From Rhizopus sp. PT2906 (taxonomy: Eukaryota; Mucoromycota; Mucoromycetes; Mucorales; Rhizopodaceae), in NCBI GenBank assembly GCA_025529335.1, contig JAMYHX010000020.1, forward strand, positions 62,001 to 126,000: a DNA stretch of 64,000 bases, in the 5' to 3' direction. The number at the start of each line of letters is the position of its first letter. The first letter of the stretch is position 1. This document shows positions 24,169 to 34,266 of this stretch, in pieces. A program made the position numbers and the translations under genes. Under the pieces are notes generated by a model that made no database searches, was not told the DNA's origin, and worked only from the letters and a program-made list of their open reading frames with translations.

Positions 24169-26499
24169 TTAATTCTTCCAGCCTTTTGAACGTGAGCTTG
24201 TATCAGACACAGACTGATGCTGCTGGTTTCCAGCATAAGAACGTACGACGACATCTGTTGCCATTAATGAACTATGCTCCAGCAAGAAGAATTCTAGATC
24301 TTGCCAGCCACCGCCCACGCGTATGAGAACTTTATTATTCTTGAATTGACCGCCTTTTCTATTGGTGTATGTCATCAATTTACAAGTGTACAGCTTTTTA
24401 CCGCCCATAGAAGATAAACTGAGTTCATTTCCAAAGTAGTATTTTCCAGGTTCTGCCCGTTGACATCGAATCGTGATGGGACTCGCATTCATGATTTGCG
24501 CCACTTCAACATCAAGAGGGTCTTTTGGATCAGGATGATACATGCAGTCTTCATGTACAGATATTTCAATATTAGATGTTTTATGGCGAAGGACAGGCAT
24601 GGATTGCTTTCTTCGAATGACGGAGGGATTATCGGTAACATATTTGGGTAATGGAGGTACAGGTGGTAATTTGATCGTCTTCACGGTCGGTTTGGGCTGG
24701 GGTATCATGGGAGAGGTAGCTCTTGACATCTCCTTTGGTGTCTTTGGTCTTGGTATTAGTGAAGGAGTGACAGATCGCGTTCTTACTGAAGGAGACATGA
24801 CTCTATCCATTCTTAAATCACCTAAACTACTTTTTGAACGAAGTCCAACGGTCGATTGTTGATGATTTAAACTTCTTTTCACAGGAGTTTTGGCTCTTGG
24901 CCTAATGTCCTGCGTCGTCGATGGTCTTTCGATGTGCTGGATCCTTGTTCTTCTGCTTTGATTATTATTATTATTATTATTTGCTTGATACTTGAATAAA
25001 TCTACGCCAAAATGACGTTCATCTTCCTCATAAAAATCTTCTCTTTTTTGGATACTTTCATTGCGTGTGGGCCTTGGTGTCTTTGTTTTTCTCAAATGCT
25101 GAGATGAAGTGGACGAATCGGATATACTGCCGCGTAAAGAAGAAGGAGGTTGAAGTGAGGGTTGTGGCCTTGGTTTTGTGTTTTCAGGTTCAGGGGTACG
25201 GTATCTTATTTCTTTCCAAGAAGATTGCTTCTTTTGTGAGCTTCCCAGGATCATCCTTTCAACATCCATCAAGTCTCTTAGTCGTAACTCATTCATGATA
25301 TTTTTCAACTGAGTCCATCTTTGAAGCATCGATTCATGTCGTTGTTGAATAATGGTATCTTTTGATCCACGAGAAAGAATGCCATTACCTAATATAGTAA
25401 GCATACGATCAATACTCGGGGTATAATACTTGTATTTTGCTTCAAAGCTTTTTTCAATTGATTTGAACTTTTCTTTATCTATTGGACACTGCTGTGGTTG
25501 TTGTTGTTGTTGAAATGGCCTTAGCAATGATTTATAATTTGATTGTTGTTGAATTTGTAATTGCTGATTATACCATTCTTTGATTTGTTGAATAAATGAA
25601 TAGCATTGAGCTACAGACCTATCTAAACCATCTATCATGACATCAACTTGATCAGATACTCTTCTAAACACAGTCAACCAACGATCTTCCTTGTATTCAT
25701 ATTTGAGCTCATCCCTTTCGGACTGTAATTGATCCCATTTATCCTTTAATTTTTCAAATCGTTTTCTTGTTAATTCCTGAGGTTGAATTTGATTCATTCT
25801 TGTATAAACTATTTGAATTTGATTTAAAATTGACTCAAATGCAGAATCTATCTCCATCATTCCATCTTCCTTTGTAAAGTTTGTTGTCATAGTGACCAAG
25901 GTGGAGCTATCACTGTTACTACCTATACTGAAAAGATCATCGTTATAAGCTCTTTCAGATAGGGATGACGTAGGTGACATAATATTTGAGTGTTGCTGCT
26001 TCTTCTCCTGAAAATCAAACATCATGGTGGACACATCGTCAATTTGAAGTAATAGTTTTTCAATAGCAAAAACAAGATCATGTTGTTCTTTGTTGATCAA
26101 TATTTGTTGTTTAACAGACGCTAAATAATGCTGCAGACTTGACCATTCTGATTGTATTTTTGTTATTTTTATTATTTCTTCTTCTACGCCTTTATTCAAC
26201 AGGATATCGTTGAGATCAGATAAACTGCTAATAAAGGGTGCCATTTGATGAATGGTTGATTCAAGAACTGGTAGTATATTGTCTTCATCATGACTCTCTT
26301 CGTTTTTGATGTTTTGTTCTAGTGAAAACACTGCTAAATGTACTGATTCTAACCAGTGAGATATTTTACTAATAATCTTTTGAAATATAGTCAAAGACTC
26401 TTCTACTGATAATGATCCTTGCAGACTGAATATTTCCTCTATTTCCTTATCTGGAAGGGCAAGTGTTAACTGTTCTTGGTGAAATAGTATACTTGTCAT
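24169..26499 (-). CDS. KAR9-like microtubule-associated protein with GAR domain
   Basis: Single-exon 776-residue protein. The N-terminal 350 residues are helical, Gln-rich and resemble the KAR9-type cortical/spindle-orientation region. The middle is basic and Ser/Pro/Arg-rich. A Gas2-related (GAR) domain occupies roughly residues 655-745, with its hallmark ..VLIRVGGGWQDLEFFLLEH.. near the end. The basic linker includes SLIPRPKTP near residue 580, a match to the SxIP motif that recruits EB1/Bim1 proteins to growing plus ends. By family knowledge the protein should link microtubules to the cortex or myosin for nuclear positioning. KAR9 assignment is weaker than the GAR call. Confidence 0.78.
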   Translation of the reverse strand: MTSILFHQEQLTLALPDKEIEEIFSLQGSLSVEESLTIFQKIISKISHWLESVHLAVFSLEQNIKNEESHDEDNILPVLESTIHQMAPFISSLSDLNDILLNKGVEEEIIKITKIQSEWSSLQHYLASVKQQILINKEQHDLVFAIEKLLLQIDDVSTMMFDFQEKKQQHSNIMSPTSSLSERAYNDDLFSIGSNSDSSTLVTMTTNFTKEDGMMEIDSAFESILNQIQIVYTRMNQIQPQELTRKRFEKLKDKWDQLQSERDELKYEYKEDRWLTVFRRVSDQVDVMIDGLDRSVAQCYSFIQQIKEWYNQQLQIQQQSNYKSLLRPFQQQQQPQQCPIDKEKFKSIEKSFEAKYKYYTPSIDRMLTILGNGILSRGSKDTIIQQRHESMLQRWTQLKNIMNELRLRDLMDVERMILGSSQKKQSSWKEIRYRTPEPENTKPRPQPSLQPPSSLRGSISDSSTSSQHLRKTKTPRPTRNESIQKREDFYEEDERHFGVDLFKYQANNNNNNNQSRRTRIQHIERPSTTQDIRPRAKTPVKRSLNHQQSTVGLRSKSSLGDLRMDRVMSPSVRTRSVTPSLIPRPKTPKEMSRATSPMIPQPKPTVKTIKLPPVPPLPKYVTDNPSVIRRKQSMPVLRHKTSNIEISVHEDCMYHPDPKDPLDVEVAQIMNASPITIRCQRAEPGKYYFGNELSLSSMGGKKLYTCKLMTYTNRKGGQFKNNKVLIRVGGGWQDLEFFLLEHSSLMATDVVVRSYAGNQQHQSVSDTSSRSKGWKN

Positions 26500-27319
26500 T
26501 TTAAAAATTCATTCTCTTTTAGATTAGTTCCTTCTTGTATTGTGTTGTTGCTTAGTTACAAAGAGTGTAACAAACGGGGAATAAAAAGGGGGTGATAAAG
26601 AAAGTAAGGAGCAAAGAAAAGAAAGCAAGAGAGAGAAAAAGAGAGAAAAAAAAGAAAATATCATTATTGACTTATTTTATCAAGGAGCACACACAACAAA
26701 GCTATTTTTATTATTGTTATTTTTTTTTCGTTGTTGTACAACTACAAATGTATCGCGTGGGCGTAATAAAAAATAATGATGATATTCTGTTTGAAAATTA
26801 AAGTAATTAAACCTCAGCATAGCAAATGAAGGGCGAGTGGTCATGGTTACAGCAATAAATATTTTTATTTCCCAGCAAAATATCATTACTGTTGTAATTA
26901 TTTGATTTCAGCGGGTAAAAATGCTGAAAATACCCACACTTTTTGGTTAATCATATTATACAAATTAGATGTCAAGGTCATGCGAACGAATGGGGGGTCA
27001 GGTACACAGGCTGTACTTTTTTAAAATTGGTTTTTCACATGAGAAGAAAACCAAGTGCTTGTGCCTGCAATTTACAAGATTCGTCACGATTCTCCCATCG
27101 ATCTTCACGAGGATTTCCGATATTGCACTACGGGTCATCCGGAATGGCGAGGGTTGGTCATAGCGTCTATTGTACTCATTTCATTTTCAATCAAGGTCTA
27201 CCTTTTAGAATTACGCACTCCTTAAAAGGTAAACAGTACTGCAGACACTTAATTAGCTGTACCATGTCTATTGACAGGTTGGAATGACTCTCCTGCATAA
27301 AAAAAATGTACAAATTTAT
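26500..27319. other. Intergenic region
   Basis: Purine-rich tract (about 26595-26660, AAAG/AGAG repeats) in the KAR9-like promoter, then AT-rich DNA. Two overlapping frames near 26943-27287 have no motif, no codon pattern and no splice support. Confidence 0.5.
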
Positions 27320-28883
27320 TCAATTCTTTCTTCTAATTCGCTCCTGAGTTTTCTTGACTTCATTAAACCAGTCCACATTAAATAAAAAGATGACTTCAAT
27401 ACTTGCTACTAAAAATAGGGCTGTTGTCAACCCTATCCACAAACCTATCAAGGACCAATGCAATCGAAAGGTCAAGTAGAACCCAATGGGAAGTGCGACC
27501 AGGTAATAGACAACTATATTAATACAGGCTGCAACACTCTGCCTTCCTAACCCTCGAATGATACCCCCTCCTGTACCTGCAACACCATCTGCAATTTGAA
27601 AGACAGCGCAGAGAGGCAAAACATGGCTCACCAGATCAATAACATCTGGGTCAGATGAAAATAATCGGCCAATGTGAGAATGCGTACATAGATAAAACAG
27701 GGAGTTGATGCATCCAAATGAGATGGCAAATAAGAGGGCAGCTATAGCAGCTGTTCTTGCTCCGTGTCCATCACTGGCACCCAGGGCATGACCTACACGA
27801 TTCGAAGTTGCTGTAGAGATGCCTAAGGGTACCGTATAGGTAGCAGATGACAGAGTCAGCAGTATGCTTTGAGCTGCAAGATGTGTCGTGCTCAAGTAAC
27901 TGGCAGCGAGTGATGAGATTTCAAATGCTGACCACTCGGCACAAATGATGATGATACCACTGAATGCCAATCGTAAAAGTGGTGCCCAGTCCTTCAGACA
28001 TTCCCTAGACCACCCTCCCCAGCCTTCTTTACCTTGAACATATCGAATGTACCCCAGTAACACTAAAAACATCAGCAAATAACTTGCACTTGTTGCAATA
28101 GGAGCACCGATAAATCCTAATCCGAATGGATAGACACATAAATAGTTTAGCATAAAGCTAAAGGGAACCGTTACAAGCATAGCGTAGGTTGACGCGTGCA
28201 TAATACTTTGTGCTTGAAGGTACCGTTTCGTGGCTTCAAAGCCCATAAAAGCAGGGACACCGGGTAAAAGATACCTTAGAAACAATGCTACATGAGACTT
28301 GGTTGGGAAAAAGGGAAGAAAAAGAACATGTTTCATGAGTTACCTGTGAGATGAGCTAATTCAGGATCTTGATGAAATCTCAGCATGATCCATTCTACAT
28401 TCCACCAAGTAATAGCTATGGGTATAAATAATACTCCGAGTACCAAATAAGCTCTCTGTAAATGTATTCCCAAGACAGTTTTATCTTGTGCACCTGTCCA
28501 TGCTTGAGAACACAGTGTGTCTAGAGCCGTTGTTGCACCATAGACAATGCTCCAAGCTGAAACGTTGACAAACATGAAGGCCAAAGCAGATGCGCCTAGT
28601 TCTACAGGGCCCTATGATGAAAATAAGTAGATGCATTTGATATATTGCTTTTATTTATTACTAAATGGCCAAGTGTAAGAATACATGCTAGCTGAAACGA
28701 ATTTTGAAGCAGATAGGTTCCAATGATAGGTAGAGAATAACGTAGGAGCCATTTCAATTCTCGTCTGATCGTTGTTGAATCGCTCAATCGATGTTTCCCT
28801 GTAAGCAGAGGCATTGACTCTGTTAAGGGAAGTGATATAGAAGATGTGCTTGGTGTATCACTACACTCTTCATAAAATGACAT
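27320..28883 (-). CDS. MATE-family multidrug/toxin extrusion transporter
   Basis: Polytopic MATE transporter (cation-coupled export of organic compounds across plasma or vacuolar membrane). Exons 28662-28883, 28344-28611 and 27320-28287 give 485 residues. An N-terminal cytoplasmic segment with acidic/Leu motif TESMPLL precedes about 12 hydrophobic helices. MATE signatures include GASALAFMFVNV, ALDTLCSQAWTGAQ in the first half, and LGISTATSNRVGHALGA with GTGGGIIRGLGRQ in the second half. The acceptor of the second intron is the one ending at 28288 (TGTAG); the nearer-looking AAG is out of frame. The SMPLL stretch could act as a dileucine vacuolar sorting signal, which is inference. Confidence 0.92.
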
Positions 28884-28961
28884 GTTTCAAACAAAACAGG
28901 AAAAAAAAAAGCCTGATTTCCTCTATCAATCACGATTTTTTTTTCTCTCTTTTACATATTT

Positions 28962-31213
28962 TTATTCAGTTCTATTAAATCTATGATTGAGTCTTTGGTC
29001 ATACATGGGTTCATTATTAGTAAATGTTGTTGTATCCCCAACAACGGATCGAATGCTTGCTTCTTTTACTGCTTTGTTGCGTTCAGTGACATAATCTGAG
29101 TAGGCGAGCCATAGTCTTCTTGGGAATAAGACCATCTTTTTACCCAGTTTCAGAATATAAATCAAGACCCATACAATAAAAGCAAATACTAGAATGGGGA
29201 TTGTCAGTATTCACAAATAGAAACAAAAAAAGAGTTTACCTGTCAATAAATAAGACAGTATAGCATATCCAGTATCTAACCAAGGATTTTTCGCTCGTCT
29301 TGATAAAATCAACTCAATATCCACTTCAAGCTTCTTTAACTACACAGAATAAAATCAAACATTTGCAAGCATAATAATAGAATATCTTACTGCAGAATAA
29401 TGCGACTCGGGTATATCCTTGATGTATACTTCCATGCTATTTCTTGTATCATCCATTTCATGTTGTATTTTTTGTATTAGTCTTTTTGTTTCCTTTAATG
29501 ATCCCTTGAAGCTTTGTAGTTCATGCTTAAGTGTTTGAAGCATAATCAGTATCTCATCATGTCTATTCTCAAATACGTCATCTTTTATTTCAACAGCATC
29601 GTCTTGATCTGCAACCCCAGTGAGACCAGAAAGATGGAGACGACGCATAGCCTCTTCATTTTCGACCAAGAATGCTCTAGATGCTGACTGAAAAGATTCC
29701 AAGGATTCTAATTGATCTTCCACAGATGTTAACAGATCATTGACATTTTCTTGGTGTGTATCTGCTTCATGTCCAAAGAAGAATATGCAAAGATCAAGAA
29801 GTGGTCCATTTTCTGTGTCAGTTGATAGTTGAGCCAGCTTCCTAAACTCGATATTGTCTGATGGTGAGGCTGTAACAATAGCAATTTCTCTTGGCTCGTT
29901 ATATGCTTCATTTGGAACGTATCCTGTGATGACATTTTTGATATCCATTGTTTCATATTCACTACTGTCACTGTCGTTCCCATTCATATCGTTCATCATT
30001 TCATCATTATCATCATCCTCATCATCGTCGTCATTGTCTTGATTTTCTATATGAGTGTGATCGTTCTTTATGTGCTTTATCATCACCTTCTTCCTCGTAA
30101 CATCTCCTTTCTGTTCGTATTTGTCAATCAAACCTTTTACTTCAGTAGGTAATGACTCATAGTCAAATATAAACGTTTTCTTCATATCGTTCTCATGTGT
30201 TGTCATTTTCTACACAAAAAAGACTAACATTTTAATTGATTTCAACATAAAAGAGTTAAGAAAGGGGTACTCTTTTTTACCTCTTTATCTATTCTTTTAT
30301 CATGTGGATGTTGTATTTCTACTGAATCATTATGTATATGAGGTGGATGTTCTGCTCTAGTAAACGAATGGAAGCTATCAAAGGAGTGTCTCCTGTTCTT
30401 TATATCGTGTTTATGAGGAATTGAAGAAGTGGAAGCGATATTAATTGTATGGACTCTAGATATATTTTCATTTGGTATAATGTTTGTTGGTATATGTTCG
30501 TTTGAATGGTTGGATGAGATTGAACTACTGTCTGAATGCCTTGTGTGATATGATTCGTCAAATTCTTCCGTTTTTCCTCTACTCTTGCTCTTTTTAAGTA
30601 TGGACTTGTAGAGCCACGATGCTCTTTTTTTATCTCCTTCTAGCACAACAAGGCCTGTATTGCTGGTATCATTGCTATTATCACTCTTTATACTTGGTAA
30701 ATCACTTGTGATCTTGTCAGGCGATATAGGTGATGGATCATCTTCCAGATATTCATGCCTTGTTTGGGATTCGACTATAGATCATAAAATTAGTTTTGGA
30801 TAACACTATCCTGTATTTATGTATGTGTGTACCTGAGCGATGTCTATTGTGTATTCTTTTTGATTTATTCACTTCGGGCAATATTGCAGTTAATTGTGCT
30901 AATTTTAATATATCTTCATCAGACACTGCACCTAATACGTCTTTGGGATATATGTTATTGCTTGATCTCTCTATCTTTCTCTTGTTATTTAGTATCATCA
31001 TTATTATTTACCTTGTTGATTGACTATTTCTTTAGGTTTCTTTGATTTCCTGTCTATTGAGCGAGAAGGGTTGACCTGAACCGAGGTAGGCTCTAACCAA
31101 CCTCTGCTATTGCTTGTATTCTCTAAGCTAAATATACTATCTGATTCCTTTGGGACATTTTGTGAGGAACTTGCATGAGCTTTCGTTGGTCTTTCACTAA
31201 ACTTGCGAAACAT
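28962..31213 (-). CDS. Uncharacterised membrane protein with coiled coil
   Basis: I do not recognise the family. Six exons (31012-31213, 30833-30970, 30281-30774, 29391-30209, 29240-29339, 28962-29188) splice to 659 residues. The first 350 residues are polar, Ser/His/Asp/Asn-rich and disordered, including an acidic Asp/Asn/Glu run (coded near 29995-30040). A heptad-like region containing VEDQLESLESFQSASRAF and HELQSFKGSLKETKRLIQKI suggests coiled coil at about residues 440-545. It is followed by two closely spaced hydrophobic stretches (AILSYLLT and VFAFIVWVLIYIL) that may form one helix or a hairpin, then a basic tail. The topology suggests an organelle or ER membrane scaffold or tether. The first intron is only 41 bp and is the least certain junction. 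Confidence 0.7.
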
Positions 31214-31703
31214 GACATTCCTCAAATTAAACAAACAAAAAAAGAAAGAAAAAAAAAAAAAAGAAAGAAAAGAGAAAGAAAATCAATAGATTTCTAAACA
31301 AACATTCAATTTCCGAAAGGAAACAAACAAACAAAGAGATCTTTTTATTAAAGACGAGTTCATCTGCTTGACAGACAATATACTTGTCATTTCTATAAAG
31401 TCGAAATTATACTCAACATTCGCATATATAAAAACTCCCTCTTTGGCGCCCTTCCTTTTTTTTGTGAATAAAATGGCAGATTTAAAAAAGAAAAGAACCT
31501 ATAAAGATCTATTTTAAAAGGTAAAACAATAAAGGACCAAATGACAAGCGTTATCAATGATAACCTGTAAAAGTCAGAGTGGTCTGCTTTTTTGGGTGAA
31601 CTTTTTAGAAGATCAGAGCATGAAAGAACACTGATTAAAAGTCCGTCTGATAAATTATTTTTTATTTTTTCTTGTTTTATTTCTCTTTAACAAAAAAATA
31701 AAA
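31214..31703. promoter_or_regulatory. Divergent promoter interval
   Basis: 490 bp between the minus-strand membrane-protein gene and LRO1 on the plus strand. It begins with an AAAG/A-rich tract (31240-31280) and has a TATA-like TATATAAAA near 31425. No factor site can be named with confidence. Confidence 0.45.
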
Positions 31704-34200
31704 ATGGGGAAGCCAAGAAAGAGAAGGCAAACAAAAGTAGATAATCAAGAACTTCCAGAGGATATCATGGCAGATTCTGCAGCAATCATCTTTAAGGAGA
31801 AACGCCCCTTTTGGAGTCGAAAACGATTCAACTTTATTGTTGGTCTCTCTGTTGGTTTATTAGCCATGTATGCTGCATCTACCACGCCAGTAGCTCAAAA
31901 CCATATCAATAGTTTGCAGGATTACCTGCTTCTTCAGTTGGCAGATATCGATCTTCCTAGCATCTTACCAGCAACAGAAATCGTTGATGAATTCTTGGGT
32001 AACTTTACGAACCTGATCATGCCTAAGCCTGCTACAGAGATATCATTTATGCCTGCCTTACAATACAAGTAAAATATAGGTTACACTTGTTTATGTAATA
32101 CTTATATCTATATAGAGAGAAACTCAATCTAAAGCCTCATTTTCCGGTTGTCATGATTCCTGGTATTGTCTCCTCAGGCCTTGAAAGTTGGGGAACATCT
32201 GAACGTTCGAGAAAGTATTTCCGTAAGCGTCTATGGGGAACAATGGGTAAGTGAAACATATATACATAAGGGAGAAACTAAAAGATTGTATATATATATA
32301 GCAATGATAAGGTCTGTATTATTAGATAAAGAGAGTTGGACAGAGCATATCATGCTGGATCCTGAAACTGGACTTGATCCACCAGGTTATAAGATACGTG
32401 CAGTACACGGTAAGATGAATACGACAAAAAAAAGAAATAGTATTTAGACACGTGAATATCAATAGGTGTTGAAGCAGCTGATTACTTCATAACCGGTTAC
32501 TGGGTTTGGGCAAAGGTCATTGAAAACCTGGCAACTGTTGGCTATGATACCAACAACATGCACTTTGCTTCTTATGATTGGCGATTATCCTTTTCAAACC
32601 TTGAAGTGCGTGATAGCTACTTTACAAAATTGAAAAATACAATTGAATTATCCAAAAAGCAAACAGGTCTTAAAGTTGTAGTTATTACACATTCTATGGG
32701 TAAAAGAAGCAAGAAAAAGCGTACGCATTTTACATCATTAAACGCCATATTTAGGTGGCACAATGTTTCCTTATTTCTTAAAATGGGTTGAGAGCAAAAA
32801 TCATGGTCAAGGTGGTTCAACTTGGGTAAATGATCATGTAGAGACCTTTGTAAACATTGCTGCTCCTCTTATGGGTGTACCAAAAGCAGTGACATCTTTA
32901 CTCTCCGGTATATATATGTGTGTGTATATACATGATATCATACTTATCAGACAATAGGCGAAACAAGAGATACCATGGCATTGGGAAGTTTTGGTGCTTA
33001 CGTCTTGGAAAAGTTCTTTTCGCGTAGAGAAAGAGCAAAACTGATGAGATCATGGATGGGTGGTGCGTCGATGTTGCCTAAAGGTGGTGAGGCCATTTGG
33101 GGTACTAAAGATAGTGCACCAGACGATGATGAGGATGAGATATACCAGTCTTTTGGCAACATGATTTCATTTGTTCCTAAACCTGAGGGCTTTAATGAGA
33201 ACTCGACTGATATACCTAGTAGTTCTAGAGATCCCTTGATCCATAACTACACCGTAGATGAATCCTTAGAGCTCTTGATCAAAAGCACTGATGTCAACTT
33301 TGGTAAGCATTTATATGCAAATTATTCATTTGGCATTACCACATCACCCAAGCAGTTGAAACTGAACGATCATGATCCAACCAAGTGGTCTAATCCTCTT
33401 GAATCACGACTACCTAAGGGTAAAAATGAACTGATATATATGTTACAAATCACTCATATTGGATACTATAGCTCCAAACATGAAGATATACTGCTTTTAT
33501 GGCATCGATGTCCCTACTGAACGAAGCTATTATTATGCAGTCATGGATGATCATGAATACCATAATTGTACCTATCCAGATAATACGACAGCATGTGCAG
33601 CCGATCAAACTGCACCCAAATCGACTGTCACTAAGACTGTTACTACCCCTCATCCAGCTAGAACACCATTACTAGTAAGAGCACATACATTATCTGTATA
33701 ATACAACAACTAAATTTTTTATAGCACATTGATGCTACAATGAGTAACCCTGTCCAACGTATAGAAACAGGCATTCGATTTTCTGATGGGTAAGCTTTTT
33801 CATTCATTAAATTTACCTTGACAACTAATAACCTCCTTTCCATAGTGACGGCACAGTTCCGCTACTGTCACTTGGATACATGTGTGCACCTTCAGGGGGC
33901 TGGAGAAAGTATGCAGACTTGTATAATCCAGGACATAGTCCTGTCGTTCTTCGTGAATATAAACACGAAGTCAGCTCAAGTAAACTGGATGTTCGTGGTG
34001 GGTACAAGGCTGCTGATCATATTGATATTCTTGGAAATTGGGAAATGACGGTAAGAAGGATTGAAGATGATAAGATAAATATTTATTTCTTCTTGGTTTA
34101 GTTGGATATTTTGATGATTGTCTCTGGACAAGCTGATAATGTGACAGAAAGGATCTATTCCCTCATAGAAGACCACGCTAAAAAGATTAAACTGACTTGA
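31704..34200 (+). CDS. LRO1: Phospholipid:diacylglycerol acyltransferase
   Basis: LCAT-family ER enzyme that moves an acyl group from phospholipid to diacylglycerol to make triacylglycerol. Ten exons (31704-32068, 32116-32246, 32302-32409, 32466-32699, 32755-32907, 32958-33419, 33472-33674, 33725-33789, 33846-34050, 34102-34200) give 674 residues, near yeast Lro1. A basic cytosolic N-terminus is followed by one membrane helix (FNFIVGLSVGLLAMYAA). The lumenal domain has the lid region (MLDPETGLDPPG), the nucleophile Ser in THSMGG (split by intron 4), the Asp in DGTVP and the His in ADHIDI. ANYSFG and NCTYPDNTT give possible glycosylation sites. All catalytic residues are present. Confidence 0.95.
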
Positions 34201-34266
34201 TGTGTGTATTATAATCATTATAGAATAAATTTTCTTTTTTAACTTTTTTCTCTCTTCCCTTTCTTA

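Noticed and set aside
26943..27287. 114-codon plus-strand frame between the KAR9-like and MATE genes
   Set aside because: No homology pattern, no start context, overlapping equally long frame; treated as chance.
29854..30042. Plus-strand frame ending in poly-Ser
   Set aside because: Reverse reading of the acidic Asp/Asn tract of the membrane/coiled-coil gene.
32298..32453. Extended frame reading through LRO1 introns
   Set aside because: GT..AG ends and conserved LRO1 motifs on both sides show these are introns.
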